64,000 bases of DNA, from assembly GCA_964446115.1 (NCBI GenBank), contig CAYUNE010000012.1, positions 23,203 to 87,202 on the forward strand, given 5' to 3'. The position numbers and the translations under genes were made by a program. How positions within the stretch are numbered: position 1 is the stretch's first letter; each line of letters opens with the position of its first letter. The stretch comes from CAYUNE01 sp964446115 (GTDB taxonomy: Bacteria; Desulfobacterota; Desulfobulbia; Desulfobulbales; Desulfobulbaceae). Below, piece by piece: positions 1 to 8,551 of this stretch. The notes beneath the pieces were generated by a model, which was not told the DNA's origin, made no database searches, and saw only the letters and a program-made list of their open reading frames with translations.

Positions 1-2
1 AT

Positions 3-59
3 CGTCACCGTTTCGATCACCTCATCCCGGACAAGGCCGCCCAAAAGGAGATGAAATGA
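3..59 (+). CDS. C-terminal end of an upstream gene (partial, unknown)
   Basis: This frame is open from the window edge and ends in TGA at 57-59. The last residues read HRFDHLIPDKAAQKEMK. The stop overlaps the rlpA start codon as ATGA, a usual sign of translational coupling, and this is the main reason to think the frame is real. Only 18 residues are visible, so no function can be assigned. Confidence 0.4.
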   Translation, partial: RHRFDHLIPDKAAQKEMK

Positions 60-862
60 AGCCCGCTGTCCCGGCAAAACTCTTACTGATCCTGGTGTCC
101 ATGCTGCTTTCATCGGCCGGTTGCAGCAACTCGCATGTGATCACGCCCAAGTCGGCACGGATGCAGGGATCGGACGGCAAGGTCTCCTCCGCCGGAAAGC
201 TGAAGGGCACCCAGAAGCCCTACCACGTCCATAACAAAACCTACTATCCCCTGCCGTCGGCCAAGGGATACCGGGAAAGCGGAATCGCCTCCTGGTACGG
301 CCCGGACTTCCACGGCAGACAGACCTCAAGCGGCGAACGCTACGACATGCACGCCGAGACCGCGGCCCATAAAACCCTGCCCATGGGTACCATGCTGCTG
401 GTAAAAAACAGGGAAAACGGCAAAAAAACCGTGGTGCGCGTCAACGACCGGGGCCCCTTTGTCAAAAACAGGATCATCGACCTCTCCTACGAATCGGCAA
501 AAAAACTGGGAATTCTCGATCGGGGAACGGCCCGGGTGGAAATTATCGCCTTGGGCGAAACAGAGGGGGAGGCGCGGCAGCAAGGGGAAGAAACCGCTCC
601 TCGCTTTAAAAAGATGCCGGACTTTGATCGCGGCAAATTTTATGTCCAGGTGGGAGCATACACCAACCGTGAAAACGCCGAACTGCTGGCGCGTTCATTC
701 CTGCGCCGGGGACGCAACGTGGCGATCCAGACCTTCTTTACTCCGGATCGGACATTCTACCGGGTGCAGGTCTTTGCCGGAACCTCGTTAAAAACAGCCC
801 GGCTCTATCAGCAGCAGCTCGCCGGAGAGAGATTTCCCGGCGCCTTTGTCATTGCCCGCTGA
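56..862 (+). CDS. rlpA: RlpA family septal-ring lytic transglycosylase lipoprotein
   Basis: 268 residues. A lipoprotein signal ends at the lipobox SSAGC (Cys23), so the protein should be anchored to a membrane facing the periplasm. Residues about 77-165 form the double-psi beta-barrel of RlpA, recognised by GIASWYGPDFHG, the SGERYD stretch and RVNDRGPF with its catalytic-type Asp. A SPOR peptidoglycan-binding domain occupies about 195-268 (FYVQVGAY at its start). In the family this pairing cleaves glycan strands lacking stem peptides at the division septum. The AGGAG before the ATG supports this start. The gene converges on trpF with a gap of about 40 bp. Confidence 0.93.
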   Translation: MKPAVPAKLLLILVSMLLSSAGCSNSHVITPKSARMQGSDGKVSSAGKLKGTQKPYHVHNKTYYPLPSAKGYRESGIASWYGPDFHGRQTSSGERYDMHAETAAHKTLPMGTMLLVKNRENGKKTVVRVNDRGPFVKNRIIDLSYESAKKLGILDRGTARVEIIALGETEGEARQQGEETAPRFKKMPDFDRGKFYVQVGAYTNRENAELLARSFLRRGRNVAIQTFFTPDRTFYRVQVFAGTSLKTARLYQQQLAGERFPGAFVIAR

Positions 863-903
863 ATGAATTTCTCTCAGACACCACCATCCCGCCGCTGCGG
901 CAG

Positions 904-1563
904 CTAAATCACACCCTTCTTCTCGGCCCGACGGACGGCCTGGACAAAATCCCGGATCAGCTCCGCATCCTTGATACCGGGTTCGGTTTCAACACCGGAG
1001 TTGACATCCAGGGCATAGGGGCGGCAGATCTCAAGGGCCTCGGCAACCAGCTCCTGCCGGAGCCCGCCCGCCAGGATACAGGGTTTGCCCAGGTCAAGCC
1101 CGCCGATGCGGGACCAGTCAAAGGCAACCCCCGTCCCTCCGGCAACACCCTGCTTATAGCTATCCAGCAGGTAAGCCTGGACAAAGGGTTCGTAAGGGGC
1201 GATCTCCTCTGCGGAAAATCCCTCACCCACCCGGAATGCCTTGATGATCCGGCAGGGTGAGGCCAAACGGGCCAGGCGCTCGCAGTACTTGGGGGACTCC
1301 TTGCCGTGCAGCTGAACATGGCTGAGGCGACAGTAGCGGACAATGTCCTCCACCTCGCTCATCTCCTTGTCCACGAACACCCCCACACTGCTGACAAAGG
1401 GCGGCAGCCGGTTCAATATTTCCGCGGCCGAATCCGGATCGATGTTTCTCGGACTCCGCTCATAAAAGATAAAGCCAAGGGCATCCACACCGGCCTCGAT
1501 TGCCGCCCCGGCATCCTCCGCTCTGGTGACACCGCACATCTTGATCCGTATTCGTTGTCTCAT
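904..1563 (-). CDS. trpF: Phosphoribosylanthranilate isomerase
   Basis: About 219 residues, a (beta/alpha)8 barrel that isomerises N-(5-phosphoribosyl)anthranilate to the carboxyphenylamino-ribulose phosphate in tryptophan synthesis. The N-terminal IKMCGVTRAEDA holds the catalytic Cys, ILAGGL is the phosphate-binding loop, and the family signature DVNSGVE lies near the C-terminus. The frame stays open upstream, but starting at 1563 (MRQRIRIKMCG) gives the family N-terminus and leaves only about 10 bp after the trpC stop. It is the last gene of the minus-strand trp cluster. trpB and trpA are not downstream; the next gene is the convergent rlpA. Confidence 0.93.
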   Translation of the reverse strand: MRQRIRIKMCGVTRAEDAGAAIEAGVDALGFIFYERSPRNIDPDSAAEILNRLPPFVSSVGVFVDKEMSEVEDIVRYCRLSHVQLHGKESPKYCERLARLASPCRIIKAFRVGEGFSAEEIAPYEPFVQAYLLDSYKQGVAGGTGVAFDWSRIGGLDLGKPCILAGGLRQELVAEALEICRPYALDVNSGVETEPGIKDAELIRDFVQAVRRAEKKGVI

Positions 1564-1573
1564 TGTCTGCCTG

Positions 1574-2338
1574 TCATGTATCGTGAAACTGTCGTACCAT
1601 CCCGCTGCGGGATCCTGCCCGCATGAGCGCCTCACCGATCAGGGCTGCGGTGATGCCGGCCCGCTGCAGACGCCGTATATCGTCACGGCTGCGGATTCCC
1701 GATTCGCTGACCACGGGGATGTGATCCGGAATCTCCCGCTTCAGCCGGAATGTCGTCTCCAGGTCCACTGAAAAATCCCTGAGATTGCGATTGTTGATGC
1801 CGATCAGCCGGCTGCCCGCTTCCAGCGCCGCCTCGACTTCCCGCTCATCGTGGACTTCCACCAGCACGTCGAGTCCGGACTCCTCTGCCATCTGTCTGAA
1901 ATCACGTAACTGACTGCGGTCAAGAACGGCAGCGATCAACAAAACGGCATCCGCTCCACAGAGAACGGACTCCCGGATCTGAATGGGATCGATAAGAAAG
2001 TCCTTGCGCAGCACCGGCAGATCCACGGCGGCACGCACCAGGGGAATATAGTGCAGGGCGCCCTGGAAAAAGGTAACATCGGTAAGAACGGACATGGCCC
2101 GGGCCCCTCCCCTCCGGTAACTTTCGGCAATGAGCACCGGATCGAAATCCGCCAGAATCACCCCCTTGGAGGGGGACGCCTTCTTGGCCTCGGCGATAAC
2201 GGCCACGCCCGCGAATTCGGTCAGGGCCCGGGAAAAGCCCCGCGGCCCGTCCACCGGCCCCTCGGGTGGTGCCAGGCCCCGGCGTTTCAGCAGGGCGACC
2301 TCCTGCTGTTTTTTTTCAACAATGGTATCGAGTATCAT
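1574..2338 (-). CDS. trpC: Indole-3-glycerol phosphate synthase
   Basis: 254 residues, the usual length for a stand-alone TrpC barrel. It closes the indole ring using the trpF product. Diagnostic segments are VIAEAKKASPSKG (catalytic Lys and substrate loop), LRKDFLID, VLVEVHDEREVEAAL, IGINNRNL and VSESGI. Lying between trpD and trpF with gaps of about 10 bp, it is surely co-transcribed with them. It is not fused to trpF, unlike the enterobacterial enzyme. Confidence 0.95.
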   Translation of the reverse strand: MILDTIVEKKQQEVALLKRRGLAPPEGPVDGPRGFSRALTEFAGVAVIAEAKKASPSKGVILADFDPVLIAESYRRGGARAMSVLTDVTFFQGALHYIPLVRAAVDLPVLRKDFLIDPIQIRESVLCGADAVLLIAAVLDRSQLRDFRQMAEESGLDVLVEVHDEREVEAALEAGSRLIGINNRNLRDFSVDLETTFRLKREIPDHIPVVSESGIRSRDDIRRLQRAGITAALIGEALMRAGSRSGMVRQFHDT

Positions 2339-2349
2339 TGTCCTTCCAA

Positions 2350-3387
2350 TCAGGAATCCGCCCGGCCGGTCGCGGCGACGAGGCGGTCGAGCATATCCAG
2401 GGCGGCGCCGCTTGCAATGACCGAGCGGGCCAGCCGCACCCCCTCCTCCAGTCCCGTCGCCTTGCCGGCGGCCATTAAGGCGGCGCCGCTGTTGAGAAGG
2501 ACCATATCCAGCCTGGCCCCCTCATCGCCGGCCAGCACATCCCGCAGCATCTGAGCCGACTCCCCGGCAGTGTCACCGCCGCGGATTTCCTCCATCCCGG
2601 CCCGCCGCAGTCCCACATCCTCCGGAGCAACCGTATAGTCAACCACCTTGCCCTGGTTCATCTCGGAGATATAGCTGGTTCCGGTGACGGTGAGCTCGTC
2701 GAGATTTCCCTCTCCCCAGACCACCAGAGCCCGGCGGCTGCCCAGACGCCCCAGCACCCGGGCCAGAACCCCGGTCAGCGAACGGTCGAAGACACCCATG
2801 ACCTGAACATTGGCCCCGGCCGGATTGGTCATGGGGCCGAGTATGTTGAAAATGGTCCTGATACCGATTTCCCGGCGGGGACCGATGGCGTGTTTCATGG
2901 CCCCATGCAGCATGGGGGCAAAGAGAAAACCGATACCGATTTCCCTGATACAACTGCTCACCTGCTGCGGAGATATGTCGAGGTTGACTCCCAGGGCTTC
3001 GAGGACATCGGCGCTTCCGCAGGGGCTGGAGACGGCGCGATTGCCGTGCTTGGCCACCGGCACCCCGGCCCCGGCAACCACAAAGGCCGCAGCCGTGGAG
3101 ACGTTGAAGGTGCCGGCCCCGTCCCCGCCGGTGCCGCAGGTGTCCACCAGCACCTCACCGGCGGCCATGTCCACCCCGCTGTCGATCCTGGTGGCCTTCC
3201 GGCGCATCACCTTGACGGCGCCGACGATTTCATCGATGCTTTCCCCCTTCATCCGCAAAGCGGTGATGAAGGCACCGATCTGGGCGGGCGTTGCCCCACC
3301 GCTCATGATCTCGTCCATAACCGCGACCATCTTCTCCTCACCCAGGTCGTCGCCGACCACCAGTTGCCCTATCGCTTCCCTGATCAT
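2350..3387 (-). CDS. trpD: Anthranilate phosphoribosyltransferase
   Basis: About 345 residues. It transfers the phosphoribosyl group of PRPP to anthranilate. The PRPP/Mg loop DTCGTGGDGAGTFN, the segment VAKHGNRAVSSPCGSAD and the NILGPMTNPA motif are all present. I chose the ATG at 3387 (MIREAIGQL) because GAGGGA stands just before it. An ATG five codons upstream at 3402 is also possible but has weaker spacing. It lies 12 bp before trpC. Confidence 0.94.
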   Translation of the reverse strand: MIREAIGQLVVGDDLGEEKMVAVMDEIMSGGATPAQIGAFITALRMKGESIDEIVGAVKVMRRKATRIDSGVDMAAGEVLVDTCGTGGDGAGTFNVSTAAAFVVAGAGVPVAKHGNRAVSSPCGSADVLEALGVNLDISPQQVSSCIREIGIGFLFAPMLHGAMKHAIGPRREIGIRTIFNILGPMTNPAGANVQVMGVFDRSLTGVLARVLGRLGSRRALVVWGEGNLDELTVTGTSYISEMNQGKVVDYTVAPEDVGLRRAGMEEIRGGDTAGESAQMLRDVLAGDEGARLDMVLLNSGAALMAAGKATGLEEGVRLARSVIASGAALDMLDRLVAATGRADS

Positions 3388-3440
3388 TCCCTCGTTCCTC
3401 ATCTTTCGTCTTTTACGCGCGGTTGCAGTAGTTTTGGCTC

Positions 3441-4052
3441 TTAACCGAAGAGCTGCGGATAATCATCCCGCAGAAAGGTATGCAGCATGGTAATGCCCGC
3501 CCGGGTCATGATCGATTCCGGGTGAAACTGCACGCCCTCAACTGCCAGGGTGGTATGCCGCAGACCCATCAACTCCCCCTGATCGGTATGGGCGGTTGCC
3601 AGAAGACAGTCGGGAAGGCTCTTCTCCTCCACCACCAGCGAGTGGTAGCGCATGCCCTCGAAGGGATTGTCCAGGCCGGTGAAGACCCCCTTGGCGTCAT
3701 GAAATATGGAGCTGGTCTTACCGTGCATCACCCGATCGGCGCGGACCACCTTCCCTCCGAAAGCGGCACCGATGGCCTGATGCCCGAGACAGACGCCCAG
3801 TATGGGAATCCTGCCGCTGAAATGGATGATCGCCTCAATGGAGATCCCGGCTTCGTTGGGGGTGCAGGGGCCCGGCGAGATGAGCAGCCGATCCGGCCGC
3901 AGTTCCTCGAGACCGGCAATATCGATCTTGTCGTTGCGGAAGACCCTGATCTCCGGCTCCCGCCAGTCATCGCCCGCCCCCGGCGGCCTGGTGGCCAGGG
4001 TCTGGACAATGTTGTAGGTGAAGGAATCGTAATTATCGATAATGGCAATCAC
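3441..4052 (-). CDS. trpG: Anthranilate synthase component II (glutamine amidotransferase)
   Basis: 203 residues of a class I glutamine amidotransferase that delivers ammonia to TrpE. The nucleophile elbow is GVCLGHQAIG. The His-Glu pair is in VQFHPESIMT. The N-terminal IIDNYDSFTYN is typical of TrpG/PabA. It follows trpE after 2 bp, so the two subunits are made together. PabA-type use in folate synthesis cannot be excluded, as many bacteria share one amidotransferase. Confidence 0.93.
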   Translation of the reverse strand: MIAIIDNYDSFTYNIVQTLATRPPGAGDDWREPEIRVFRNDKIDIAGLEELRPDRLLISPGPCTPNEAGISIEAIIHFSGRIPILGVCLGHQAIGAAFGGKVVRADRVMHGKTSSIFHDAKGVFTGLDNPFEGMRYHSLVVEEKSLPDCLLATAHTDQGELMGLRHTTLAVEGVQFHPESIMTRAGITMLHTFLRDDYPQLFG

Positions 4053-4054
4053 GG

Positions 4055-5539
4055 CTAGAATCCCTCTTCTGCCAGTTCCACAGCCCGGCGCAATCCCTTG
4101 GCCTTGTTGATGGTCTCTTCATATTCTCTTTCCGGAACCGAATCCGCGACAATGCCGGCGCCGGCCTGGATCCACAGATCATCGCCGCTGATCACAAAGG
4201 TCCGGATGGTGATACAGAAGTCCATGTTGCCGGAAAAACCGAAATACCCCACAGATCCGGCATAGGGACCGCGGCGTTCGGGTTCCAGCTCGTCGATGAT
4301 CTCCATGGCCCTGATCTTGGGAGAGCCGCTCACCGTACCGGCGGGGAAACAGGCGGCCAGCACGTCGAACTGATCCCGGCCCGGCGCCAGTTCACCGTGC
4401 ACATCGGAGACAATGTGCATGACATGGCTGTATCTCTCGATCACCAGCAGGTCCTGAACCCGCACACTGCCGCCCCGGGCCACCCGGCCCACGTCATTGC
4501 GTCCCAGGTCCACCAGCATGAGATGTTCGGCACATTCCTTGGGATCGGCGAGAAGTTCCCGTTCCAGGGCAAGATCCTCCTCCTCGGTACGTCCCCGCTT
4601 TCTGGTACCGGCAATGGGCCGCAGTTCGATACGCTCTCCATCAAGACGAACCAGTATCTCCGGCGAGGAGCCTATCTGGATCACATCTCCCAGTTTCAGG
4701 TAAAAGAGATAGGGACTGGGATTGATATGGCGCAGGGCCCGGTAAAGGGTAAAGGGCTGCAGCGAGGTTTTTGTGTGGAAACGCTGGGAGAGCACCACCT
4801 GAAAGATATCGCCGGCCAGAATGTACTCCCGGGCCCGCTCCACCATGGCGGCAAAGGACGCCTCATCGGAGTTCGAGGTGAAGACATGGGGCGCACACCC
4901 AGAGGAGCCCCGTCGCAGATATCCGGGAAGTGGAGACTCCAACCGCTTGATAACCTGCTCGATGGCCCCCACCGCCTCCCCATACAGTTCTTCAGCACTG
5001 CGGTGCGGATCGGGGCGGACGTTACAGACAATCGTCAGTTTCTGATCGACCCGGTCATGGATCAACACCAGACGCGGGATCATAAAAGAGGAATCCGGCA
5101 GGTCCAGGGATTCGTGGCGGTCCGGAATCTCCTCGATAAAACGCACCATATCATAGCCGAGATAGCCGACGGCGCCTCCGTAGAAACGCGGCAGCTCCGC
5201 CGACCGGTATGGATCGAAGCTCTCCAGCAGATGGCGGAGTTCCTCCAGGGGATTGCCGACGGTGAGGGTGGTGGTGGTTTCGGCCCCAAAGGTTCGGGTG
5301 GTAATGGTCCGCCCCGAGCTTTCAAAACTCACCAGAGGATCCAGGCCGATAAAGGAGTAGCGTCCCCATTTCTCGCCACCCTCCATGCTCTCGAAGAGAA
5401 AGGCGTGGGACTCCTGATCCGCGACCTTGGCAAAAAGGGTGAGGGGGGTATCCAGATCAGCGATGATTGTGCGGTAAACGGGTACCAGCCCATGGGAGGC
5501 GATGAACCTCTGAAAATTGGCTTGCGGAGGTGAATACAT
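4055..5539 (-). CDS. trpE: Anthranilate synthase component I
   Basis: 494 residues. It converts chorismate plus ammonia to anthranilate, the first committed step of tryptophan synthesis. Typical segments are the IAGTRKRGRT loop, DLGRNDVGRVA and the C-terminal PAGTVSGSPKIRAMEIIDELEPERRGPYAG region of the chorismate-binding domain (the run is longer in the protein; key residues are the GSPK and E-x-RG positions). It is the first gene of a trpE-G-D-C-F operon. A hairpin with a T tract at 5575-5621 lies just upstream and may be an attenuator or the rpsT terminator. Confidence 0.95.
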   Translation of the reverse strand: MYSPPQANFQRFIASHGLVPVYRTIIADLDTPLTLFAKVADQESHAFLFESMEGGEKWGRYSFIGLDPLVSFESSGRTITTRTFGAETTTTLTVGNPLEELRHLLESFDPYRSAELPRFYGGAVGYLGYDMVRFIEEIPDRHESLDLPDSSFMIPRLVLIHDRVDQKLTIVCNVRPDPHRSAEELYGEAVGAIEQVIKRLESPLPGYLRRGSSGCAPHVFTSNSDEASFAAMVERAREYILAGDIFQVVLSQRFHTKTSLQPFTLYRALRHINPSPYLFYLKLGDVIQIGSSPEILVRLDGERIELRPIAGTRKRGRTEEEDLALERELLADPKECAEHLMLVDLGRNDVGRVARGGSVRVQDLLVIERYSHVMHIVSDVHGELAPGRDQFDVLAACFPAGTVSGSPKIRAMEIIDELEPERRGPYAGSVGYFGFSGNMDFCITIRTFVISGDDLWIQAGAGIVADSVPEREYEETINKAKGLRRAVELAEEGF

Positions 5540-5574
5540 CTCTATCAGGCGGGATTGACGGGTAAAAACCGGGT

Positions 5575-5621
5575 CTCAAAAAACAAAAGCCATGGGCGAG
5601 ACAGGCATCTCCCATGGCTTT
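5575..5621 (-). terminator. Rho-independent terminator or attenuator between rpsT and trpE
   Basis: A perfect 11-bp stem AAAGCCATGGG (5586-5596) pairs with CCCATGGCTTT (5611-5621) across a 14-base loop. Read on the minus strand it is followed at once by TTTTGTTTTTT. It stands after the rpsT stop (5758) and 47 bp before the trpE start, so it either ends rpsT transcription or acts as a trp attenuator. No leader peptide rich in Trp codons was found. Confidence 0.8.
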
Positions 5622-5757
5622 GGCAGAAAAACAGGCGCGTGTTTTCGAAAATTTCCACAAGGATATATGGAAACGGATCGGACACGGGTATTGATCGCAC
5701 TCTTCAGGCGAGTTGCCGGCCCGGTATCGGCTCTCACATCATATGGTATTCTGTTCC

Positions 5758-6030
5758 TCAGGCGGCTACCTGCATTTTGTTGACCCTTCTGGTCAGGCGT
5801 GAAACCTTGCGCGAAGCGGTTTTTTTATGGATCGATCCCTTGACCGCCGTCCGATGGATGACCGGAATCGCCATGCGGAGCTTGGCACGGGCCTCTTCTT
5901 CCAAACCGGCGGCAATAGCCTCCTCCACCCGACGTATGGCGGTTTTCATTCTCTTCTTGTTCATGCGATTGCGCATGCGTCGTATCTTGCTTTGCCTATC
6001 TCGCTTTATGGCAGACTTATGATTGGCCAC
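5758..6030 (-). CDS. rpsT: 30S ribosomal protein S20
   Basis: 90 residues, very basic, opening with MANHKSAIKRDRQ as S20 does. It binds 16S rRNA in the small subunit. The start is GTG, the classic rare-start situation for rpsT, preceded by a strong AGGAGG. A good sigma-70 promoter lies upstream (6086-6114). It is probably monocistronic because a strong hairpin follows. Confidence 0.97.
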   Translation of the reverse strand: MANHKSAIKRDRQSKIRRMRNRMNKKRMKTAIRRVEEAIAAGLEEEARAKLRMAIPVIHRTAVKGSIHKKTASRKVSRLTRRVNKMQVAA

Positions 6031-6085
6031 AAAAATTCCTCCTCTCTACAACAAGCTGGTTATTATCGTAATCTTAAATTTTTTT

Positions 6086-6114
6086 AATAAATCGAAAAAG
6101 CGTGTAAATGTCAA
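6086..6114 (-). promoter_or_regulatory. Sigma-70 promoter for rpsT
   Basis: On the minus strand a perfect -35 TTGACA (6114-6109) is followed after 17 bases by TTTATT (6091-6086) as -10. The spacing is ideal and the region is AT-rich. The rpsT GTG start is about 55 bases downstream. Confidence 0.65.
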
Positions 6115-6146
6115 GTGTAAATCTCGTTACTTTTGCATATCATAAG

Positions 6147-7697
6147 TTATTTCAAAGGAATATCACCTGGAGAAGCAACAGCGCCATCCACGCCCTTCTG
6201 CGGCCCGGCCGCGGGGTTGACGCCGACGGCGCCGGTGAAATCGGTGAGCTCGATGATCGCCTCCTCCAGCCTGGCTCCGGTAAGATCGGCACCGCTGAAA
6301 TCAGCCTTATAAAGATCTGCGCCGCGCAGATCCGCCCCGCGCAGATCGGCGCCCCGGAAAACGGCCTTCTTCAGATTTGCCCGGCGGAGATCGATGCCGC
6401 GCAGATCCGCCCCCTCCAGGTCGGCCCTTTCCAGGTCCGCTCCCTTGAGCCCGGCCCCGGCCAGGTTCACGCCGCGCAGATTACACTCCAGACATCGGCC
6501 GCTGTCCAGCAACCGGGTCACGAGTTTTGCCGGATGGGGCTCTGCAGCGGCTTCCACCCTTTTGACGGTTCCGTAGCCGCTCCTGTTCCGGATGGTTTCG
6601 GTCCCGCTGCTCACTTTGCCGCTATCGCCCTGGGCCATCTTCTCCGGCTTTGCAGCGGCCGGAGACGGAACCGGCGCCACGGCCTCAAGGGTCGCCGCCA
6701 TGGTCGTGGTGTCCCGGGGCCGCGGCTCTCCCTGATCCGCCGACACCTCCTTGACACCAGGCAACTCCGCAATCGCCGGCAATCTCTTGGAAACGCCTGC
6801 CGCCCCTTGCCGATCCCCGCCGGATTGGCCGGCCCTGTCGCCGCTTTCACCCTCCTTGCCGGGGCTAAAAATATTTTTCAGTACACCGAAAAATCCCCGG
6901 CTTTTCCCTGTCTTTTCGGCCTCAGATTCGGCGACGTCTGACTCCCCGGGCGTGGATGCAGGGCTGGACGCAGACGGCTCCTCCCGGAAATCCCCTTTCT
7001 GTGGCAGCGGTTCGTCGACCACGGCCTCTTCCAGGACTGGCAGCTGTTTTGGGGCCGAGGCCTGCGCGCTGTTGTCGGCAGCGGCAAGCCGGGGAGCAGT
7101 ATCAAGGACCACGGTGGAGGCCTGGGGCGCCGGAACGTTCCGCTCCCGCCCGCCCTCCTTTTCCTGCTCAAGCGGGATATCCTGGGTATATGGAACATGC
7201 TTGGAGCGGGATTCCTTCTCGCGGAAAACCCGTTCCTCAACGCCGGCAAGTTCCTCTTCCCGATAGGGTCTCCTGGTGGTAATCTCGCCGTCCAGCTTGG
7301 CATCCCGGAGATAGGCCCCCTCAAGCAGTGCCCCGGTCAGATTGGCCCCGCGCAGATCGGCACCGGCAAGATCGGCACCACCCAGACCGGCACCCTGGAG
7401 ATTGGCGTTTCGCAGATCGGCGCCGGAAAGATCGGCCAGAAAGAGTTTTGCACCGGCAAGATTGGCCCCCTGCAAATCGGCGCCGGAAAGATCCACCCGG
7501 TTGAGATCCGCACCGGCCAGATCACAGCCCGGGCAACCGTTATCGGCAATGAGACGCTGAAAATTATCCCGGACAACCGCCCGCGGCGAAACCATGCCCT
7601 GATCAGCGGCCCGCACCCCCATACCGGACGGCGAAAAACACCATACAAAACAGCACACAACAGCAAAAATCCCCTGCCTTGATCCAACTCCTTTCAT
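6147..7697 (-). CDS. Exported pentapeptide-repeat protein with two repeat blocks
   Basis: 516 residues from the ATG at 7697, chosen for its GGGGAAGG site. A signal peptide (residues about 1-30, ending VRAA) suggests export. Two pentapeptide-repeat blocks (A-D/N-L-x-x solenoid) lie at about 59-135 and 406-490. Each is introduced by a short Cys pair: GCPGCDL near residue 55 and RCLECNL near 402. Between them are roughly 270 low-complexity residues rich in Pro, Ala, Glu and Ser. Such solenoids often act as scaffolds or protein-binding surfaces. The specific role is unknown. Confidence 0.8.
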   Translation of the reverse strand: MKGVGSRQGIFAVVCCFVWCFSPSGMGVRAADQGMVSPRAVVRDNFQRLIADNGCPGCDLAGADLNRVDLSGADLQGANLAGAKLFLADLSGADLRNANLQGAGLGGADLAGADLRGANLTGALLEGAYLRDAKLDGEITTRRPYREEELAGVEERVFREKESRSKHVPYTQDIPLEQEKEGGRERNVPAPQASTVVLDTAPRLAAADNSAQASAPKQLPVLEEAVVDEPLPQKGDFREEPSASSPASTPGESDVAESEAEKTGKSRGFFGVLKNIFSPGKEGESGDRAGQSGGDRQGAAGVSKRLPAIAELPGVKEVSADQGEPRPRDTTTMAATLEAVAPVPSPAAAKPEKMAQGDSGKVSSGTETIRNRSGYGTVKRVEAAAEPHPAKLVTRLLDSGRCLECNLRGVNLAGAGLKGADLERADLEGADLRGIDLRRANLKKAVFRGADLRGADLRGADLYKADFSGADLTGARLEEAIIELTDFTGAVGVNPAAGPQKGVDGAVASPGDIPLK

Positions 7698-7822
7698 TAC
7701 CTTCCCCTTGTTCCTCCTCTCTTCTCGTTCCGGCATCACATTGCCTCCACTCTCCGACCACCTATACTCCAATCGGACCAAAAAGGCCAACAATCAGCGG
7801 TGGTTTCTCTCTTTTCCCCGGA

Positions 7823-8287
7823 TCACTTCCCCGGGTTACTCCAGATTCCCAGCCGTTGCCGCCGGGCCGTTTCCTCAAGATGCAGCCAGTCCGCACAAAG
7901 GGGATATTCCCGGCAGTACCACCTGTATACCCGGGCCAGCCCGGCACGCAGCAGTTCAGCGTTGACCAGAATGTCTTCCACCCGCACCAGGGCCACGGTG
8001 CGACCGTATCGGTCGATATCCTTTTCGGTGATCAACACCCGGCGGTTGGCGGTCAGTGCGGCGGTGAACTCTCTGGCCTCGGCACTATGGGGCTGTCGAT
8101 ATTCAGGGGTATCAATGCCGTAGAGACGGATACGAACCCGTTTTTCACCGTGCATGACCTCTATGCTGTCTCCGTCGATCACCGCCGCAACCCGGCCGCT
8201 CCACTCCGAGGCGAAAGCCGAGCCGACAAGAAAAAATAGCAGCAGGCAACCAGGGAAAATAACGCATCTTTTTACTTCAGATTGCAA
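7823..8287 (-). CDS. Secreted thermonuclease (staphylococcal nuclease-like)
   Basis: 154 residues. A signal peptide of about 26 residues (cleavage after GSAFA) precedes an SNase fold: VIDGDSIEV, VRIRLYGIDTPE with the catalytic-type Arg and Asp, and DRYGRTVALV. The family cleaves DNA and RNA with calcium. The mature protein of about 128 residues fits one SNase domain, probably used in the periplasm or outside the cell. The neighbours suggest no special context. Confidence 0.88.
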   Translation of the reverse strand: MQSEVKRCVIFPGCLLLFFLVGSAFASEWSGRVAAVIDGDSIEVMHGEKRVRIRLYGIDTPEYRQPHSAEAREFTAALTANRRVLITEKDIDRYGRTVALVRVEDILVNAELLRAGLARVYRWYCREYPLCADWLHLEETARRQRLGIWSNPGK

Positions 8288-8551
8288 TAATCCTCTCCAT
8301 GCTTATTTGTAATGGTCCGTGCGGTTGTGATATTCTTAAAACGTCGAGATGCGTAAATAGCGGCCGATCCTGTCGCATCGCCGCTGCCGGTGACTATACC
8401 ACGGCTGTAGATTCAGAGGGAAAAAAAGAAGAAAAAACCCTGCCCGTAACGGGCCGTCCGAGTGTTTGCGCCGCTCCGGTTTCCCGCCGGCGGCAATCCG
8501 GAAAAATCCGGAGCACCTGTGAACTGATCAAAAAATAAAAACACCCCGGAA

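Noticed and set aside
5457..5660. 67-codon frame as a trp leader peptide
   Set aside because: It has few Trp codons (none in tandem) and runs through the hairpin into trpE, so it does not look like an attenuation leader.
6290..6480. Repeated GATC/GCGCAGATC units resembling a repeat array
   Set aside because: They are codons of the pentapeptide repeats (A-D-L-R-G), not CRISPR or tandem DNA repeats.
8299..8538. 79-codon frame between the thermonuclease and the sigma-54 activator
   Set aside because: No ribosome site, odd composition and no family features. I treat the region as intergenic.
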